Shown here: positions 32,433 through 42,285 of the stretch, piece after piece | How the letters are laid out: every line of letters starts with the position of its first letter | How positions within the stretch are numbered: position 1 is the first letter of the stretch | NCBI GenBank assembly: GCA_032988165.1 | Contig: JANTQF010000236.1 | Coordinates: 1-53,941, forward strand | Length of the DNA: 53,941 nt | DNA from: Emmonsiellopsis sp. PD_33 | Lineage: Eukaryota > Ascomycota > Eurotiomycetes > Onygenales > Ajellomycetaceae | Direction of reading: 5' to 3' | Position numbers and translations under genes: made by a program | Notes under the pieces: model-generated | Told to the model about the DNA's origin: nothing | Seen by the model: the letters and a program-made list of their open reading frames with translations, nothing else | Database searches by the model: none

Positions 32433-32972
32433 GTCTTGTAGTATGGACGAGGTAGGGAATTATGAGTCCGCCATCAAACAGTAATTGCATATACGCGACA
32501 GAGGAGGGGAAATAAACCTGTCCAAGCCAGTGGATGGCTGTAGATTATCAATTGACAGACCCTGCGGTTTGACTTGGAATTTCCGACGTGTTGAAGTTCG
32601 GCCGCGGCGTGTCGCGATGACGTCACGTGTTGATATCGGCACGTGACCGTCCGCTTCGGCACAATACACATCGCCGGAGATGTTTTTCTTCTGCTTTGTT
32701 GGATATTGTCGAGATTGGCTTATTGGGAGTGGTTAGTTACTGAACTAGGAGCTACACAGTCCATCGTTTCTTAATAAATCTCCATCTGGCGGTTTTCTTG
32801 CACCCAGTTCGGCCAAAATAGCACCAAGCCAAGCATTTCGTGGAGCTCAAACCAGTCAGGGCTTCAACGTCCAGCTCAACCTCCAAACAAACACATTGAT
32901 GGATGGTTAACACTGCGCTATACGAGACAGGACCTTGGACCACGATGACAATACCAGCTTGGACTTCTGCAT
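32433..32972. promoter_or_regulatory. divergent SLD2/GT69 promoter with CRE and two CACGTG sites
   Basis: This 540-base spacer lies between divergent starts. At 32618-32625 a CRE palindrome TGACGTCA overlaps CACGTG at 32624-32629, and a second CACGTG follows at 32640-32645, 16 bases on. Such a cluster suggests bZIP and bHLH input about 190-210 bases upstream of SLD2. Motifs are observed; function is inferred. Confidence 0.5.
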
Positions 32973-34375
32973 ATGCTTTTGTCTGCCATTGATGTTCCCC
33001 TTAAGAATCGTGACAAGATTATGCTGGCTTCTCCCCGCGGCTACCATCGCTGGTGGCGGGCGCTGTTCGGTCTGATATTCCCTCGCCGTGGCGCACACAC
33101 ACATGTCAGGGTCATATTTGCGCTGTGTATACTGCTCTTCGCAGTTGTCGATTACCTCGCCTTTGTCCGCCTCTCCCTGACACGGTCACCGCTCCCGACC
33201 GAAACCACCCTCATTCCCGAGATCAAGTCGGTCTTCATTGCGAGCACGCACTGGAACAATGAGGATGTGCTGAGAAACCACTGGAATACTGCGATTGTTG
33301 ACCTGGCTAAGACTTTTGGGAAGGATAATATCTACGTGTCTGTGTATGAAAGCGGGAGTTGGGATAACTCGAAAGGCGCATTAAGGGACTTGGATAAGCA
33401 GCTGGAGGAGTTGGACGTGCCGAGGACGATCATTCTTGACCCTACGACACATGAGGATGAAATTCAAAAACCTCCCGCTGAGGTCGGGTGGATTGATACA
33501 CCGCGGGGGAAGAGGGAGCTCAGGCGCATCCCATACTTGGCACAACTGCGAAATAAATCATTAGAACCTCTAGAGAAGTTGCTGGCGGAGGGAAAGAAGT
33601 TTGACAAGATAATCTTTTTGAATGATGTCATATTCTCAGTAAGTTGTCTACTTATATTGAACTAGAACAGTAAGCTGACTCTGTTGAATTAGACGGCAGA
33701 TATAATTTCTCTCCTAAACACCCGATCCGGTTCGTATGCCGCCGTATGCTCTCTCGATTTTTCAAAACCGGGCCTCTTTTATGATACTTTTGCGCTACGG
33801 GACTGGAAAGGCTCGGCTGCATTTTCGCAGCAGTATCCGTACTTCAGTTCTCGATCTTCCCGAAATGCGTTAATAGCCGGGAATCCAGTACCTGTCCAAA
33901 GCTGTTGGAACGGCATAGGTATGTTTTCGCAAATATATAATTAACGCGCGTTGGGGTCTAACTCGATCTAGCTATTTTTGATGCGGAACCTTTTCAATCG
34001 CGAGAAACTCCCCTGCGGTTCCGGGCTATCCCTGATAGCCTTGCCAAACACCATCTCGAGGGCAGCGAATGCTGCCTCATACATTATGATAATCCCCTGA
34101 CAGCCTCGAAGGGCGTATGGGTAAACCCCAATGTTAGGGTAGGATATAATCTCGTCGCTTACGATGCCTCCCGAATCTTCCCGTTGACGCGCGAGGCTTT
34201 TGTTGGGTGGTGGAAAGGGATTTTCGCCTCCATGCTAGGTCTACCGTGGCCGGCAGATATTGCTAAAAGAGTTCGGAGGTGGGAGAGGGAAGTCGAGGGG
34301 AATAAAGAAAATGGATCGCCATGCTTAATAGATGAGATGCAGGTCATCGTGCGGAACGGGTGGGCTCATGTGTAA
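32973..34375 (+). CDS. CAP59/CMT1-type alpha-1,3-mannosyltransferase, GT69 family
   Basis: Three exons were joined: 32973-33638, 33693-33918 and 33972-34375 (431 aa). A single hydrophobic span near residues 45-67 (VRVIFALCILLFAVVDYLAF), after a basic cytosolic tail, gives type II Golgi membrane topology. The luminal part has the CAP59 transferase features SVFIASTHWNNEDVLRNHW, YVSVYESGSWDNSKGALRDL, KIIFLNDVIFS (acidic metal site), CSLDFSKPGLFYDTFALRDW and the C-terminal NPNVRVGY. Cryptococcal Cmt1 transfers alpha-1,3-linked mannose, and ascomycete homologues probably act in cell-wall or glycoprotein glycan synthesis. An in-frame ATG at 33021 could also be the start and would still leave the membrane span intact. 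Confidence 0.87.
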
Positions 34376-34704
34376 GATATACTGATATATGTCTGGGAGT
34401 TAGGTTGTGTTTACAAAACAATTTTGGTTTGAGTTTTTGACAAATTACACCCTACTATATCCAAAACATTTCTCACTTATATTCAAACCAGCTATCTCCA
34501 TTTGGATGCCGATATATTTGGATGTCACACGGGTAGATGTTGTGTTTCCTCTCTACTTGGCCGCAATGTTAAATCCCACCCCCCCCGAGCCTTAGGCCGA
34601 TGACCAGAAAACACCATAGAAATTGATTTGATTAACCGAAATAGTGTCATGATGCCAGCACCTGTCTACCACGAACTCAAATACCCATTCATAACCCCAT
34701 ACAT
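34376..34704. other. convergent 3' spacer
   Basis: About 330 AT-rich bases lie between the converging GT69 and AIM32-like genes. It probably holds 3' untranslated regions only. Nothing else was seen. Confidence 0.5.
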
Positions 34705-35747
34705 CTACCAGCTCGTCAACCCCTTCTTCATATCAAACCCCCCACGCAATTGATATTCCGGATGAACAACCTTCCCGTTCAATACCGTATGTTTCACAAT
34801 ACCCTCACAATCCTGCGGCCTGACTCTCGCCAACCATATCATCTGCTCCTCAGCTTTGCGATAAATCAGCACATTCGCCGCAAATTTATGGCCTCCAACA
34901 TGCGAAACGAAAAAAATGCCCACGCCGCCAGGCCGCTGGTCGTCTTCGTCGCGATACAGCCCGAGTGGCCGCAGTTGGCGCTCTAGTTCTCGCTTGATCA
35001 GGGGTGCGGAGATGCCGCACCGCGCGTCACGGCGTTTGTGCGAGCAAAGGAGGACGACGCAGTCGCGGAGGCAGGGTCGGGATGTTAATTGGGTGGGTAT
35101 TGACTGGGTCTTTTCGTCTCCGTTGACATGGGCTGTTGTTGTTGGTAGCTGCTGGGCCTGTTCGGTGGAATCTACGAAACGGTCCATGAACTCCGGTATC
35201 CGCGTCGGTGTCATGGAGTCGACAAATACAAATGAGGGCAGCACGAGGACGGACGTTGTCCTTTCTTGGTCATCGTCAACATGCGGTTCAACTGACATGT
35301 TTGACGCTAGAACAGTCATGTGCTGTATAATCCAGGGACGCAATTGATTTACTTGTTTAGCCATGGCCCTCCCATGCTTGAAATATGGAGGAGGGAGAAT
35401 ATCCATACCCCGTCCTTTGCCTCAAACGGGCCCTGCTTGAATGCTTCCATCAAGCTCCCTTCTTCCCTATGAACCTTCTCGGCCCAATCGGACTTGCCCG
35501 TCGCAACGAGGACATGTTTGGCAAATGGCTTCACACCGCCATACATCTCCTTGATGGTATTGACCTTGAATCGGGACGGATATTTAATCGTGCAGTCCGC
35601 GCAATCTTTGTCGCAATCGGGCCCGTCTACTGCGGGGTCCACTTTGGGGAAGATGTAGTTATTGCTGCCATTGGAAGATCCATTTTGCTGTTTTGTGTCT
35701 GTATCTGTTTTCGGTGGTTTGCCGAAGGAGAGGAGTGACTTGAGCAT
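34705..35747 (-). CDS. AIM32: AIM32-like mitochondrial thioredoxin-like [2Fe-2S] ferredoxin
   Basis: Two exons were joined: 35747-35409 and 35322-34705 (318 aa). The N-terminal half holds a cysteine-rich motif DGPDCDKDCADCTIKYP (C45, C49, C52) and the conserved FAKHVLVATGKSDWAEKV block. The C-terminal half is a sucrase/ferredoxin-like thioredoxin fold with C206-SHKRRDAR-C215 followed by GIS, and then the HVGGHKFAANVLIY signature that holds the cluster-binding histidines. Yeast Aim32 is a mitochondrial matrix/intermembrane [2Fe-2S] protein linked to redox quality control of import. The 86-base intron joins phase 0 and restores KDGHMTVLASNMSVEP, the only join that keeps the conserved segment open. 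The presequence is weak, so targeting is inferred from the family. Confidence 0.88.
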
Positions 35748-36591
35748 TGTTACTGTTTTCTTTCTTCAAATATAGGAATGAAGACAGCTAGGCTATGGGT
35801 TAAATTTGAGGTGGGGAGGAAGGGATAATTAGTATCAAGGAGAATGGAGAGAAAGTTGACAAGATCGGGAGAATGACACGGTCATTCTCGGTATTCTCAG
35901 TAGCAAACTCAATTCCCAAATAGCTGGACGAAAAACGTTTCTGCCTTGGGCTCTTGAGCTGTCGGTAATCATCATTATGTAGTGCAACGGTCCCTGGCTG
36001 CAAAGCTTATGCACTGTCATCACATACTTCGGTGGTAAACCGCTATCTCCGACCTTCTCGGCTTCCCTGCTTTCGCCGAGCTGTTTAACTGCCAGTGGTA
36101 TTGGAAGCAACTCAAGAAAGATCTGGGAAAGTCACGGTATTGCCTAGGTGTGTCAAAGGGTTAACCTCAATGGGTATAGCTAGAGGTTATCTTATTTGCC
36201 TGTCACTCGCAGATGGGAAGAAGAGTAGCAAGCATAGGATGACCATGCATGCCATCACACCAACATTTTGTGTCCATTATGGGAAAAGCTGGGCATATAA
36301 TGGTTTAGACTAATCCATCATAAGTCAATAAAGAATGTGCTGTCTAAAGAGGGTCCATGGATGGATGCAGGTGGTGGTTTATATTGCCTAGTTCGGGATT
36401 AGCCCTAAGCGCAGCCCTGCGCCTATTGCCACGGCCTCTGGCTACTGCCCTTAGCCCCGAGACTGCCTCGGCTTTGTCGGAACAAGCGAGTCTCCGCTCC
36501 TGCCACAGCATGCACGCGCCTTTATATCTCACTATCGCCGTCTTCTTCGGTTCTACAACGACTGTCATCGCACTTTGCGCCGAGCGACAAC
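35748..36591. other. divergent spacer between AIM32 and the Zn2Cys6 gene
   Basis: About 840 bases lie between divergent starts. The last 200 bases before the transcription factor contain an imperfect repeat of GCGCAGCCCTGCGCC type near 36405-36420. No gene or RNA was recognised. Confidence 0.45.
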
Positions 36592-39350
36592 ATGGCTGAT
36601 GACGGCCGGCGCCCCAGCCCCGCGCAACATCCCGCCCCCGTGGTGACGCCAACGCTTGAAACACCCCCAACCGCGCCCGTCCGGCCACAGTCTCCGCAGC
36701 TAGATGCACATCCCACAGCGCCAGAGAGAGACCGGCAAGCTGAATCCCCCCTGCGCAAGCGGCGCAGAAGGACAATTGCCTGCGCGCCGTGTAGAAGCCG
36801 GAAAGTTAAATGTGATTTCGGATATCCGACATGCAATCGATGCTTGAAAGGAGCCGGCCCTGACGCGTGCATATATGAATCAAATGCACAGCAGCAGCAG
36901 CAGCAGCAACAACAACAACCCGCAGCAGCAGCCGCAGCGCCCCTTTCTGGATCATCATCAGTAGCGGCAGCCCAATGGTATCCAGAGGCTGCAAGAAGAT
37001 CCAACGTGGATGGCACCCCTCTTAGCGCCATATTGGAAAAGCGGCATGACGAGGAAAGCCGAATTCGCGAGCTGGAGCGTGTGGTGCAGAGCCTTACGCA
37101 GTCATCGCCGAGCACCATCGGTATTTCGGTCAATGCTGGTGACTCGCATAGGTCGCAACTAGGTTCTACGCCAGGCCGGCTTGCCGAGCCCTCTCGCGAT
37201 GATGTGTCGTTGCGAAAGGAGCAGTGGAGACGCGATGTCCCCAATAGATCCCATTTGGGTGGAAAGGAGGGTCGTACGAGATTTTTCGGCTGCACTAATG
37301 CTTCAAGATTAACATTCGAGGTGAGTTGTGGCATCTTCTTTTGAATATTTGGAATCGTAAGTGATTCACTAACACGTAAACTAGCTTGAGGGACTGGATG
37401 CCTATATGAAAGAACTGCATTCTCCGAATTCTATTCTAAGATCAGTACACAAGGACATGAACAAATCTAAGAAGCGCAATGACTCTGATGAATTCTTGTC
37501 GGGGGAGCTGGCGACGGACAACAATTTCCTTCGGAGCTTGCTTCCCACTCGCTCGATAGTGGATAAGCTGGTTGACTGCTACTTTTACTACGTTGGACGG
37601 ATGCATCACGTCTTGCACAAGCAGTCGTTTTACAAGCATCTAAGAGCTCTTTACGATGATCCGAAAACTGTCCCGGGCCATTTTATTGTTCAGTTGCTTC
37701 TCGTAATGGCGTCAGTGTGGAGTGTCAATACGCCCAGCCCCCTGAGTCCGGCAGGGGCCAAGGTCCTGTCTCAGGATATTGCAGTGAGCTGGATACGGTG
37801 GGCGGAGGCGTGGATCTTCCATTCTAACGTCAAACGGCCAAGCCTTGCCCTTTTGCAGGTGCGCTGCTTGCTCATTTTGGCAAAGGAGGCCAACTTTACA
37901 CAGAGGAACCAAGCATGGGCTGCGGCAGGGACGTTGGTGAAGATGGCCATGTCTGCAGGATGCCACCGTGAGCCGCAGCCAACGGCCAAAATTTCGATAT
38001 TCAACAGGGAAATGCGCAGGCGCATATGGGCTACTGTTATTGAGCTGGATTTGCAAGCGTCTCTTGACCGGGGGATGCCCCCAACCATCCAACAGTCCGA
38101 TTGGGATTGTAACCCACCGCTGAATATTAACGATGATGATATTTCCGAAGATACCACCGTTTACCCGGAAGAAAAACCACTTGGTGTGATGACCGACTCG
38201 TCCTTTCATGTTGCCCTGATGCAAGCTGTCGGCTTGAGGCTACGAATATGCGCTGTCGTCAATTCGCCTCGTTTTTCCATGACCCCGAATGAACTCTCGC
38301 TTCTGGAAGAGGAGTTAGTTCAGAGTTTAGCTGATATTCCTGACTGGCAGTCTGCTGAGCACATAGATCCTATTCAGAAACAGCAGATACTCCTCTGGCG
38401 AACTGTGTTGGAATGTAATCTGCGTCGAAGTCAGCTTTCGCTGTATACCTACACTGCGCTTGGGGGACTGGGGGGCTCCATGTCTACTCACTCGAACCAG
38501 GCTCGCCTCGAGGTGGCCGTTGTGGTTTTGTGTCAACAGCAGATGCTAGTATATAATGTGGGGAAACTCGCCTGGTGCGCGTTGACCGACGCCACTTTTC
38601 ATGCTGCGTTTACGATATGCCACCATTTACAGGCTTCAGATAGTGGATTCAGTAAGGCAACCAAACATTCCCCGTCACGATAGCCAACTAAAATTTCTCC
38701 TTGCAGCATCGTCCATTGTACGCCAAGTCATCCCCAGCATAACAGACATTCTGATATCCCTCGTTCAAAAAACCCTTACTTGGCTCGAGGAGAAATTCGT
38801 TGTTCTTGAAAAGGGAATGCGCGAGTATGCTGTTCTCTGCGCGTCTATCGGGCTGGTGAAAACCAAGCTATGGCCGGAATCAGCGATAGCCTTTCGACAG
38901 CAGGTTATCGACCGTGTAAGCGCTGCAGCTTATTATATACTCGCAAGACAGCCTAGTGCCAGTGTTGAGACAGCTGAGGTTTCGAGGGTAAGTCATATCT
39001 CACGGATGGCAGACTGCTCAAACAACCCATGGCTATGCAAGAAAGCTAACCTTTTTAGACTCAAAACTTTCGAAATATGATGTCGGAATCTATGTCTGCA
39101 CCCCTGCCGGAATCACCATTCCTTAATCCACCCCCGCCGATCGATGATGCGTTTGATTTCCCTGTATGTCATTGTTTTCATCAAGAGCTAAAATACCCAA
39201 CACCTTTCCAATATGCCTTATATGCCTCTAGTCTTTGTGTTAGGATCCATCTACTAACGCATTTTCGGCTGGGATTTACAGCAGGGATTCAAAGACTGGG
39301 ACTTTGTTTTCGGGGATTTTAATGCCTCATTCCCTCTGCCAGGGATGTAG
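36592..39350 (+). CDS. Zn2Cys6 fungal transcription factor with poly-Q/poly-A tract
   Basis: Five exons were joined: 36592-37320, 37385-38651, 38707-38987, 39059-39163 and 39282-39350 (816 aa). The DNA-binding zinc cluster is C64-x2-C67-x6-C74-x6-C81-x2-C84-x8-C93, preceded by the basic stretch RKRRRR. A run of ten glutamines then alanines follows (about residues 100-117), encoded by CAG/CAA and GCA codons. A coiled-coil-like linker (ESRIRELERVVQSL) comes next. The middle-homology region (Fungal_trans) starts near YFYYVGRMHHVLHKQSFYKH. The C-terminus ends WDFVFGDFNASFPLPGM. The last acceptor is ambiguous by one CAG codon (39282 or 39285). It is a nuclear regulator whose targets cannot be read from sequence. 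The convergent SDR gene is a candidate target only by proximity. Confidence 0.87.
36892..36945 (+). repeat. CAG/CAA and GCA trinucleotide tract within the transcription factor
   Basis: A run of CAG and CAA codons (about ten glutamines), followed after one Pro codon by GCA/GCC codons (about six alanines), forms an in-frame trinucleotide repeat. It encodes a low-complexity segment between the zinc cluster and the coiled-coil linker. Length variation is likely between strains. Confidence 0.85.
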
Positions 39351-39617
39351 ATTCATACCCAGGCAAGTGGATGGGCTGATATTTATCGTCTGGATTGGGA
39401 ATTTACATACTCGAAAAAACCACAAACAGTCCTTCTGTTTGGAGTCACAAATTAACGGATTACGAAAATCGACAGACGCATATATGTACACCCGAATATA
39501 CCATTAAATGTAACGTCCCCACTTGCCCGTCAGCGAAGCGAATCATGTACATTCCCTGAGCACGTATGTACATGCACATACCCAGTCATTTCGAGAACCA
39601 AACATTCCTATATGGCA

Positions 39618-40455
39618 TCATTGCCATCCTCCATCCACTCTGTACACCGCACTGGTAACATATGAAGCCGCATCGCTCAGGAGAAACACTACTACTTGTG
39701 CCACCTCCTCAACCGTCCCGGGCCGGTTAATCACACTCTCTACGTGAACCCTTTTCTGGATGTCTATTGCCTCTTCGAGTAAGGGTGTCCGAATCGACCC
39801 TCTGCCCACCCAGTTAATAATCTTTGCCCGCAAACAACATTTCCTTCTCTAGGTGAATACAAGAAAACACTTACGGAGCAACACAATTAACTCTGACATC
39901 CGGCGCAACCTCCCTTGCCGTCGACTTCGATAACCCAATCACCCCATGTTTAGTCGCCGAATATGCCGCATGTTTCTCAAACCCAATAACCCCCTGGATA
40001 CTCGCCGCATTCACAATACTGCCCTTGCCCTTTCCTTCTCCCGCATCTCCTTTCTTCGCTATCGCCCTCAACTGCGCTCGCATACAATACATTACCCCAG
40101 TCAAATTAACCCGAACCAGCAAATCCCACTGGTCATCATCCTGGTCCGCCAAATTGCGTATCCCATGATGCTTGCCAATCACACCAGCCATATTCGCCGC
40201 ACCATCCAGACGGCCGAATTTCGCCACTGTCGCATCAATCCAGTCGTTCACTTGTGACGCGGAGCCGACGTCCACCACGGTGGCGAGCAACACGTCCGGG
40301 GAAGCGTTTAGGGTCGCGACCGCGGTGTCGAGGGCGGATTGGGAGATGTCGGCGATGGAGATGAGCGCGCCGTGCGAGAGGAGGTGCTTGGCGACGCCCA
40401 GGCCGATGCCTGATATACCCGTTATGGCGTAGACTCTGGAAGCTAGGGAGTCCAT
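39618..40455 (-). CDS. short-chain dehydrogenase/reductase (SDR)
   Basis: Two exons were joined: 40455-39875 and 39801-39618 (254 aa). The protein is a classical SDR by length. The catalytic triad is present as S152 (VNAASIQG), Y165 and K169 (AAYSATKHG). N117 is in RVNLTG, and the NAG motif reads NMAG. The C-terminus ends VDGGWQ, the usual SDR ending. The cofactor loop is TGISGIGLG, one residue shorter between TG and GIG than the canonical TGxxxGIG. D36 (ADIS) after beta-2 favours NAD(H) over NADP(H). The substrate is unknown. Its 3' end faces the Zn2Cys6 gene 267 bases away. The start is the ATG immediately before the first beta strand (ASRVYAITG). Confidence 0.87.
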
Positions 40456-42285
40456 GGTTGCTTGTTTGGTTATTATTATTTTTATGTTGGTTTTGGTTTT
40501 GTGGTGGTGTTTGTAGGATATATAGATGGATCCCTTGAGACGTTGGATGAATGCGGTAATTCGCCCGTTGCGTCGATTATTTCGTTTGTAAGTATGTATC
40601 CAGTATAAAAAGCTTGGTTCTGGCAGTTTTGGACACTGGTGGAAAAAAAAAAAAAAAAGAATGTGAAAATTATTGTTGTTGTATGTTGATCGTCGGGTCG
40701 TTTCAACGTCGCAAAATCCAAGGGGGGTTGAGCAAGTTAAATACGAAATTTCCGTGCGGAGCTGGATAGCTAGCTGGTTATATATCATGCCGATATGCAT
40801 GTAAATCCCCGCATCTAAACGGGGAGGGGACAGGGAGCGGGTGGCAACCGGGGTATGAGGTGTCTGTGATGAGAGACACACCGAATCCTTCCCTGTCCAG
40901 TAACTTATCTATTGTGTTCTTGGTTTCTAGAAAGCTACTAGCAGTTAATCGTGCCGAGCGCTCCCAGGCGAGGTGCAGCGTTTCGCACTGCATCCTTGCA
41001 TCCCACCGGAACGATATTTTCAGTGGGATAGTAGATGTAGTTAGTTAACTTTTGTAACTATGTAAAACACATATAAAAGGAAATTGCTTATAGATATCCC
41101 ATGATGTCTCCACCACCACACTATGTAGATATGAATCCCCTACTTAAATAGGAGTATACAGAGACTATAAGAAATAGATTTACTTGGTACTATCATATTT
41201 CCTAGTATTCAATGTATATTCCATTCCAATATAATAACCTTCATATCCGATGTGGTCGTGGAGAAATCACGAAAAATCAAAAACCACCAAGTAGGCAACT
41301 TAACTACGTTTTATATGGGATTCCGCTGGAAATATCATTCCGGTGGGGTGCACCCAGACCAGGTGCAGCAAGCGGAGGAACGATTAGCTGGATATTTATA
41401 ACCTCTAGCTACACCATTCTATTTAACCTTTTGCCTTTCTTCCCATTCCAGCCTATTTATGTTTTACCCCACCGATGCCATGCCGATGTAGGCGGGCGGG
41501 CCGAAGAAGAAGAGAATCCTATCCATCTGCATCTATAACTGTGTACTCTTAAGAATAGGGGGGATGGGATGGGATGGGATGGTGGCGGGTCGGCTGGGCG
41601 AGGCCACTCGTGAAGTTTTCTCTAACCAACCAACCAACCCAATTGCATTGCATTGCATAAAACCTCCCCTTTTAAACTTCCTGCTGATCCCGGTAAATGT
41701 ACATGGAAATTATCCCCATCCCATCCATCGCTACGAGAGTCAGACCGGGGTTCGGCGGTTATGTTCTTTCGATTGCAGAGAGGGCGATTGGATGCTTAAA
41801 AGAGGGAAGAAATATACCCTGGCACACCCCGCGTCTCTTGCCCCGCGTCGTGGGGCGAGCAGGCATTTTATCCGGTTCTGGCTACAGTGGTTTGAACGTC
41901 TGCATGATGGGCCCGATGGGGGGCGGCCGGGGTCGTTTTGTTAATTAGATGGGTTCGGTAGTTAGAGATCGATGTGAGAACCGATATTTACGCTCGGGCG
42001 GCGGGTGAAAGAAGCGTCCGGACTCCGGACAAAACAATTCAGGTTAGTCACGGCAAAGGTGGTAAAAAAAACAAGTGAAGTGAAAAGTAAATACGTTGAT
42101 CATCACGCAGGAAATATACAGCTTTGTCCCCCATCCATGGCTATAATTCGAATCCCAAAAGCAGCCAAAAACCATCCCAGCTCCCCGTCCCATTGCCCCC
42201 ATTAAGGAAAAACAAACCAAGCTAATGCAAAAACAGAAAAATGCCAGAAAGCCAGAACCCTAGATTAAACGCTAAAATTACTCTC
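40456..42285. other. long spacer between SDR promoter and SMC4 3' end
   Basis: About 1.8 kb with only short, unconvincing open frames. It holds an A/T homopolymer near 40644-40660 and, within 100 bases, three different simple repeats at 41558-41656 (listed separately). The part close to 40455 should contain the SDR promoter and leader; the part before 42286 is the SMC4 3' untranslated region. No RNA gene was recognised. Confidence 0.5.
41558..41656. repeat. cluster of three short tandem repeats
   Basis: Three unrelated microsatellites sit side by side. GGGAT units form G-runs at 41558-41582 (at least four G3 runs separated by AT, which can form a G-quadruplex on the plus strand). AACC units lie at about 41623-41640. 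ATTGC units (three copies) lie at 41642-41656. All are noncoding. Confidence 0.8.

Noticed and set aside
36522..37334. 270-codon minus-strand frame with a poly-Cys run opposite the Zn2Cys6 gene
   Set aside because: The cysteines and alanines are the antisense reading of the CAG/GCA tract; it is not a gene.
42140..42165. Possible tRNA T-loop (ATTCGAATCCC)
   Set aside because: No matching acceptor stem, D-arm or anticodon arm could be found within 90 bases upstream.
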